The translations under genes and the position numbers were made by a program. DNA of 64,000 nt, taken from NCBI GenBank assembly GCA_003255025.1, contig QANY01007306.1, positions 439,219 to 503,218 of the forward strand, read 5' to 3'. Source of the stretch: Datisca glomerata. Lineage: Eukaryota > Streptophyta > Magnoliopsida > Cucurbitales > Datiscaceae. Position 1 is the first letter of the stretch; each line of letters opens with the position of its first letter. The notes below the pieces were generated by a model that worked only from the letters and a program-made list of their open reading frames with translations, had not been told where the DNA came from and ran no database searches. This document shows positions 57,561 through 64,000 of the stretch, piece after piece.

Positions 57561-57639
57561 TGTATTTTTCGGGTATGCCTTAAATATAAAATGATACATT
57601 TGTTATGACTTAAACACTAAAAAAAGTTACAACTCTAGA

Positions 57640-58290
57640 CATGTTTTCTTTGATGAACAAGTGTTTCCCTTTGTTGCTAACAATTCTGTGCAGCCAAGTC
57701 AAATTCAACATCTAGTTTCTCTATTCCTACTCCTATTAAGTTTCCTATATTCATGTATCATCATTCTACTTCCTTTCCTTCTACTACTTTTGGTAAGGCT
57801 AATTCTACCTCTTCTTTGCCTTCTTAGTATACTTCTTCTGCTAAGATTACTTAATTGCAACCTGCTTGTGATTTAATTCATGTTGCTGCCACTAATATAA
57901 ACAATCATAGTGATTATACTGATTCTGTCCATACTGGAGTGTGTATTCCTATTTTTGTTCATACTATTGATAATGCTAGTCTAGATACGTCTTCTTCTAC
58001 TCAACATGAAATGCTTGATGTTTTATCTTCTTCACATCTACCTGATTCTGCTAATACTAGTACTGTGCATACTGACTTCCCTAATATCTCCTCTGGTCTG
58101 CATATTGATATTAATGTTTGTCCTTCTGCCTCAAATGTTTTTCACAACCACAAATCACATATTACACACTCCACACACCTTATCAAACCAGATCAAAGTC
58201 TGGTATACATTGTAAGCGTGCTCTTGCTGTTTCTGCTCCTATGGTTTATGACACTAAATCTAAACCAAATTCCTACTTTTTAGCTGCCAA
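57640..58290 (+). pseudogene. Copia linker between integrase and RT
   Basis: Ser/Thr-rich low-complexity frames (SSSTQHEMLDVLSSSHLPDS and the like, 57855-58283), as usual between integrase and RT of Copia. The stretch HKSHITHSTHLIKP with KRALAVSAPMVYD just precedes the RT domain. Confidence 0.6.
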
Positions 58291-59010
58291 AAGTCCATCT
58301 TGGGTCAAGGCAAGGAATGATGAGTATAATGAATTAATTACTCAGATACTTGGACCCTTATGCCTTTGCCTCCTAACAAGAATCTTGTGAGATGTAAATG
58401 CGTGTATAAGCTTAAGTATAATCCAGATAGGTCTATAGCAAGACATAAAGCTATGTTGGGTGCCAAGAGGTATCACCAACAAACTGGCTTAGATTTTGAT
58501 GAAACCTTTAGTCTTGTTTGTAAGAAGCCTATTGTCTTAATCTTACTTTCTCTTGCTGCTACCCATAATTGGCTTTCGAGGCAACTTGATGTCAAAAATT
58601 ATTTTTTACATGATCATTTGAATGAAGAGGTTTGCATGTATCATACTCAAGGTTTTATAGATAGACAACATCCTGATTTGTATGAAAACTTAATAAATCT
58701 TTATATGGTCTTAAGCAAGCACCAATGAGCATGGTTTGAACAATTTACTAGTCATCTTCTTTTTTTTGTTGGTTTCATTACACCTCATACTGATAATTCA
58801 TTGTTTATTTTTATCACTTCTACCTTGGTTACCTACATTCTCTTATATGTTGATGATATAATTATTAGTGGCACAAATTTGGATGTTATAGATCAAATTA
58901 TTAGTAATCTAAAATTTATGTTTGATATGACTGATCTAGGGGAATTAAATAATTTTCTTGGTCTTGAAATGACCAGGACAAATTTGGGTATTTTCCTTAA
59001 CCAATAAAAA
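58290..59010 (+). pseudogene. Copia reverse transcriptase remnant
   Basis: The reading AKSPSWVKARNDEYNELI is followed by RCKCVYKLKYNPDRSIARHK, TGLDFDETFSLVCKKPIV and NWLSRQLDVKNYFLHDHLNE (58360-58728). In the next frame the catalytic box reads YILLYVDDIIISG (about 58833-58871), followed by TDLGELNNFLGLEM. Both catalytic Asp are kept, but stops at 58727 and 59007 break the frame. Confidence 0.88.
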
Positions 59011-59129
59011 TATGCCACTGATTTGTTACATAAAGCTAGAACGAGTAATGTGAAACCTTCTCAATCTCCTTGTTTGACTAAAACTCCTTTTACAGTCATG
59101 TTGGCTCCCCGTTTACTGATGTTACACAT

Positions 59130-59666
59130 TATAGAAGCATAGTTGGTTCTTTACAATACCTCACTTTCACTAAGCCTGACTTGTGTTATGTTATTAACCG
59201 TATTTGTCAGTTTATGCATTCCCCCACTTCTGTTCATTACAGTGTTTTCAAACATATATTAAGATACATTAGTGGTACTCTTAACTATGGTATTCTTTAA
59301 GAACTTGGAAATCTTCATTTACGGGCATTTAGTGATGTGGATTGGGTAGGGGACCTAAATGATAGACATTTTACTTTTGGCTTCGTTGTCTTTCTTGGAT
59401 CGAACATCATATTTTTGAGTGCCGAGAAGCAAGCAACCGTGGCCCATTCCTCTACAGAAGTTGAATATAAGGCCCTGGCAAACACCGCAGTAGAGCTTAG
59501 TTGGATAAGGCAAATTTTCAAGGATTTTCTTGTGTATCAAACACAAGCTCTCACAATATATTGTGATAACACATCAACAATATCCTTGGCATCTAATCCC
59601 ATTCTTCATGCTAGAACCAAGCATGTAGAAATAGATTTTCATTTTTTGTTAGGGAAAAAACCATGA
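59130..59666 (+). pseudogene. Copia RNase H remnant
   Basis: Begins with RSIVGSLQYLTFTKPDL-like sequence (about 59132), has a stop at about 59299, then reads DVDWVGDLNDRHFTFGFVVF, SAEKQATVAHSSTEVEYKAL and LTIYCDNTSTISLASNPILH (59337-59640). This is the Copia RNase H with its Asp/Glu active-site stretches. The last residues (MKKDLHVKYIPSLMQLADLF) follow in a shifted frame to about 59740. Confidence 0.87.
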
Positions 59667-59802
59667 AAAAGGACTTACATGTCAAATATATTCCTTCTCT
59701 TATGCAACTTGCTGACCTTTTCACTAAGCCTATCCCTATCTCTAAATTTGAATACTTGAGGGACAAACTTATCATTGATCCATAGATAAATTTGAGGGGG
59801 GA

Positions 59803-60025
59803 TGTGAAGAGATAAGGCTAGTAAGTTAGTTTATTGGTTAAGTTAGTTTAAGGGCATTATAATCTTTCTCTTAAACTAGCCATTAGACTCTTTGTTTGAC
59901 TTGTATATGTAAGTTCTCTGTTCTACCTTGGAGGTTAATGATAATTCTTCTTCTGTTACATTTCTCTTCTTCATCTCTTCTTCTTAGCTTTTCTCCCTCA
60001 TCTTGCATCTCTGTACAAGTCTTCA
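59803..60025 (+). repeat. 3' LTR of the Copia element
   Basis: Starts TGTGAAGAGATAAGG after the polypurine tract and ends CTTCA before the agagt duplication. It contains the uninverted order of the segment that is reversed in the 5' LTR. Confidence 0.9.
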
Positions 60026-60030
60026 AGAGT

Positions 60031-60424
60031 AAATCTATATTTTTTGTGATAAATACACTTTCAGAACATAAACATAAAATTAGTATAAAATGACTTCTCC
60101 CTGCGTTGATGAGGTTATGTGGCTTTAAGATCTTCTCGTAGCCCTAAAGTAAAACTTGCTCATATAAGATAATTATACAACTAATTATAAATAAATTGCA
60201 CTACTTAAAATAATATCTAGCTAGAAAGTACCTACCTATAGTGAATTCCTACTCGATTATATACAATGTTACTCAATTAAAAGATGGCTAGAGAACATAA
60301 AAAAAGTTTTTTTTTGCTTTTATTCATGTCTACCTATGTATCTTTTTTATCTATAACTAGTTAATGCACACGTTAGATGTACTTGTAATTGACATATTAT
60401 GTTTTTAGCTGTGACTATTACTTA
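60031..60424. other. Intergenic sequence, no gene recognised
   Basis: AT-rich flank right of the Copia element. Confidence 0.5.
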
Positions 60425-61025
60425 TAATCTTGTTGTGTTTGAAAGAAAATATATTTAGCACAATATTATATTTTTTCAATTTATCTGATTAAAATCCATA
60501 TGATGTTATCTTTTTATTATTTTTATTTGTTGATATATTTTTATCTAACCAAGTTGTACATCAAGTATATTTCTAAAAGATACTAAGAGTGTATAGTAGA
60601 CATGTGCTATCATAAATTTTAAAAAAATGATGTCACCAGAATTAAAATATCTATTATTTCATGTTTTTTATTTTAAAATTTGATATTTCTGTTCTTGTTT
60701 TTTTTTTTGTAAATTTAATTTTTATTTGTAAATTTTGTTCAACTATATTTATGAAATTGTTTGTTGTTTGTGTCCATTGTAACAATAAATACTTCTATCC
60801 CTAAATAAGTGGTGTTTCAATCATTTAATTTTTTTTCACTTGGGAAAAAATAGTATTGTTTCAAACAAAAAATGATATTGATTAGGTTGACAACTGTTCG
60901 AGCGAGCTAAAATGGTCATATAGTTTGTTGTAGTTGGTAAAACATATTGGTAACAACGAATGTGAATGTGTATTTTTAGGGGGTATTTTAGGATTAGTAG
61001 AAAAATATGTGGACATAATTAGGTC
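60425..61025. repeat. Dispersed AT-rich repeat, copy 2 (partner 30580-31165)
   Basis: Shares TATTTGTTGATATATTTTTA, GTGTATAGTA and other runs in the same order as copy 1 in YSL intron 3. Here there are no long flanking inverted repeats, unlike copy 1. Confidence 0.75.
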
Positions 61026-61319
61026 AATGTTACGTGTATTGCATATATTATTTGTAATTAGTCTCAATGCCATTAATGAATAAAAGTCTATATGTTTATC
61101 ATATAATCTTAACCAAATACCAAAAAGAAATAATAGACACTACAACAAATATATCTTTCTACAGCTTTGAGTAACAAGGTTCATCTTAACCAAATATCAA
61201 TTACATTTTAAGAAAGCCCAGTAATTAGGAATCCTGTTAAAAGGTAAAAAAATGATGATAAAGAAATTTTATTCGCGCCAAAATGAATAAAACTTTGCAC
61301 CTCATCTCTAATTCCCCCA

Positions 61320-61434
61320 TTTCAACTTTTAGAGTCTTAAATAGAAGGAAGTCGAGAGAGAGAAAACCCTATCCTCACGCGTTCGTTGCCTTGGCTCTCT
61401 TAGTCTCACTCTCACCGCACCTCAAGCTTCTTAG
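61320..61434 (+). promoter_or_regulatory. Putative 5'-UTR exon of element E
   Basis: A CT-rich leader with CCCTATCC and CTCACTCTCACC ends at a strong splice donor (CTTCTTAG then GTAAGG at 61435). It lies about 180 bp inside the CACTA terminus and points inward, as in A and B. The CT-rich stretch continues through 61520-61740. Confidence 0.5.
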
Positions 61435-61945
61435 GTAAGGTCTATCTCTCTCTCATCTGATTTTGTAAAATTTCCCTCTACCTCCCTCGACTATCTTCAT
61501 CTCTCATCTCTTCATTGATTGAAGCTTCTAATGGTCATGAACGAGTCTCTCTATCCTGCAGTTGTTTCTCTACAGATGATGAGTTTGTTCCTGCTTGCCC
61601 TCACCCATCCCCCTTGTCGGTCTCTTTTTACTGTCAGGCCACTGGTGAGTCTCTCTCTAGATCTGTCTCTTTCTCTGTCTTACTCTATCTCGATCTCACA
61701 ATCTCAATCTCGCTGGTGTTTTTTTTCTCTTTTTCTCTTCACGGGAGAGGTAGGCTCTGAGTAACGTTTACCGAGTAAGAGAAATGGTAAGTCTCTCTTG
61801 TAGATGAACTACCTATTATTTTATATTCGATGTGTTTTTGTCACAGTTATATTCGCCCATAAGTTCTTGTATGTCTCTATTTGATTGAAGATTTGAAGTG
61901 GAGGAAGAGGGAGTTGGCTAATTTTGTGTTTTCCATAGTTCTTAG

Positions 61946-62200
<255 letters not shown>

Positions 62201-62204
62201 TAGT

Positions 62205-62657
62205 TACCTTGCCTTCTACACGTGGCAACATGCTCAGTTGAAGTTCTTTTACCAATTTAAGACATCACTTAAATGGATTTTGGTATGAGCAACTTAACTT
62301 TTATCTCATAGATAAAATTCTCTTGAAACTGGTATTGATTCAAAAGTTTCTTAATGAAACATCAGCGTGAACCTAAAAAATTGAAATATTTTCTTCATGA
62401 TCTAATTTTTTTATCAATGAGTGAATTGTCCTCGATACGTGTGAACATCGTCAATACCATGAAAGGAATTGTCCTCGAACACGCCACCGTGAATTGCCAG
62501 TTACCATCGCAAACCACTGTGAACTGTAAATCGTGAATCACGGTGAACTGTAAGTTGATACCTTACCATCTTCCTCGCTATTCCTCGGGTTGTCAACTGA
62601 TTACCGTGTGTGGACACTTGAAAGAAATATCAAAATTTTCTCCCCTCTCTAATTTTT
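62205..62657. other. Sequence between the ECA exon and the LTR-like repeat
   Basis: Contains CCGTGAATTGCC / CACTGTGAACTGTAAA / CACGGTGAACTGTAA short repeats (about 62485-62555). On the minus strand it reads like the leader following an LTR promoter. No protein recognised. Confidence 0.4.
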
Positions 62658-63935
62658 TGTTAGGGACTCCCTAGGGTTTTATCTTCTCTCATTTGTGATT
62701 TCAATTAGTTTTTTTTCCCTCTATGAGAGAAGCCTCCTATTTATAGTGAAATCCATTTGTTAGGATTAACGGGAAATTCAATGGTCAGGATTCAATGAAA
62801 ATTATCTCTTAATTAAAATTAATTAAATTAATTTTAATTAATAATTTTCATCACTATAATTATAACCAACTTGGGTGACTATTTCGATCCATGCCAAATC
62901 TATTTATTACCAATACGACTATACCTATAATCCATAGGCAGCAGATGAGCATAACGATAAAAACACTCATGACTGAGTAACTAATAAACCCTACCGACCA
63001 AACCCGTGATCGGGTTTATTAATTATAATTATAATTTATTTTGCTATAAAATTGTGATTGAACTCCATTGCCATTTTATATTGCTTGATGTAATTATCTT
63101 CAACCTGTTAGTCATTACATGTTGCCCCTCCAATATAGCACCGAGTATGACTAGATAAAGTACTATATAACTAATACATACACATCTTGTTCTTGAGTTC
63201 CAATTCTCGTTTCACTAATCAATCATGATAGCTTCTATGCTCGATGCCTCAAGTAAAATGATCAAACTTTAACTAAACCATTAGAGATACTAAGTGCTTA
63301 ATTTACCATGAACACATTAACAAATTTTGTTAAGGGGTACTAAGTCACTTATTTAAAAGTATCTATGAACTCTATTATTGAGAATCTATGCAGAATCACT
63401 ATCAAACAATCCAGCCGACAAACCTACAGATATGTTGACTCACAGAATCTCAACCATAATTATACAATACAACTGTACCATTAAATATGAGATCATAACT
63501 CTCATAAGATTAAAAACACTCATAATATACTAACAATGCGTTATGATTTTCTAAAGATAATAGTTTTACTAAAAATCAAACTCATTAATTCATTCAATGC
63601 TCACTGGCACATTAACAAGGTACTCTACTTAGTGACCAATGCAAGTTACTATACATAATAGAGTTAATATACTATAATCTATCTTAGCAAAATGCCCAGC
63701 TTAACTACACTGTGAATAAAAAAAATTTGAAGTCATAAATGACTCTTAGTTAAATACATTGTTCACATAAGTCAAAGTCCATAAGACCCATAAACCAAGT
63801 ACTATTATGCCTGTGAGTTTTTATAAAAATGTAGCGCCAACATAATATGAGAGTCAACTATTTACTACAAATTAGAATTAAACATTTCATTAAATATATC
63901 AAAATTCTAGTACTTTTAAGGGTACAATCCTAACA
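62658..63935 (-). repeat. LTR-like sequence (solo LTR or LTR of an element on the minus strand)
   Basis: The minus strand begins TGTTAGGATTGTACCCTTAA at 63935 and reaches CCCTAACA at 62658, a TGTTAGG/CCTAACA border pair. A TATA-like CACTATAAATAGGAGG lies near 62730-62748 on the minus strand, followed by a leader. No 5-bp duplication was found at these borders, and no primer site or polypurine tract, so the true 3' border may lie below 62658. Confidence 0.5.
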
Positions 63936-64000
63936 CATTAACATAGGTAGCATAGATCATAATCAATCTTACTACTTTAACATCAAATCCCATTTTTTAG

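Larger units (their letters stand above)
54428..60025 (+). mobile_element. Copia retrotransposon, 5.6 kb, degenerate
   Basis: Short LTRs (54428-54645 and 59803-60025) begin TGTRAARA and end TCTTYA, flanked by a perfect 5-bp target duplication agagt (54423-54427 and 60026-60030). A tRNA-Met-type primer site (TTGTATCAAAGCC, about 54647-54659) follows the 5' LTR and a polypurine tract (TTGAGGGGGGA, about 59792-59802) precedes the 3' LTR. The internal order gag, protease, integrase, RT, RNase H is that of Copia. Stops and frameshifts are frequent in every domain. Confidence 0.92.

Noticed and set aside
62658..63935. Proven solo LTR
   Set aside because: The TGTTAGG/CCTAACA borders fit, but the flanking five bases (ttttt and catta) do not match, so it is listed only as LTR-like.

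Overview
The window is nuclear DNA of a flowering plant, almost certainly a eudicot. It is AT-rich, its one intact gene has plant-type GT-AG introns, and it is packed with Copia, Gypsy (Tat/Ogre) and LINE retroelements and CACTA DNA transposons. The species cannot be named from sequence alone. The only intact host gene recognised is a seven-exon YSL metal-nicotianamine transporter of the YSL1/2/3 type on the minus strand (27748-35805, 669 codons plus stop by manual splicing).

Layout: 165-1310 is a decayed LINE fragment abutting a decayed Copia fragment (1311-3731), both minus. 4441-27251 is a set of nested transposons. An outer CACTA element (A, 3-bp target duplication aat) is split by a second CACTA-type element (C, 5036-25776, duplication cca). 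C holds a third CACTA element (B, 8161-13182, duplication tct) and a Tat-type Gypsy element (D, about 15986-25437). B carries fragments of two host genes, a mitochondrial-type DEAD-box RNA helicase and a cytosolic-type histidyl-tRNA synthetase. C carries fragments of a UBP12/13-type ubiquitin protease, a threonyl-tRNA synthetase and the TPR protein SKI3. Introns are retained and all fragments lie on the same strand, so these are Pack-CACTA-like gene-capturing transposons. A fourth CACTA end (E, 61138 onward) precedes a fragment of an ER-type calcium ATPase.

27748-35805 is the YSL gene. Its 4.9-kb third intron holds a TIR transposon and a Gypsy RNase H fragment, and a foldback MITE lies about 300 bp upstream of the start codon. 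36935-51560 is a nearly complete 14.6-kb Ogre-type Gypsy element (target duplication tagtg) with 1.9-2.0 kb LTRs, ORF1, gag-pro with a G-patch, a spliceable intron before RT, dual RNase H, integrase and 3' minisatellites. It has about nine disabling lesions. 54428-60025 is a degenerate 5.6-kb Copia element (duplication agagt). 62658-63935 resembles an isolated LTR on the minus strand.

The most unusual structures are the nested multi-gene-capturing CACTA elements, and a precise four-fold tandem amplification of a 711-bp (237-codon) RNase H segment inside Gypsy D, which also lacks integrase and keeps an antisense ORF next to its 3' LTR. All identifications were made by eye from translations; no database search was run.
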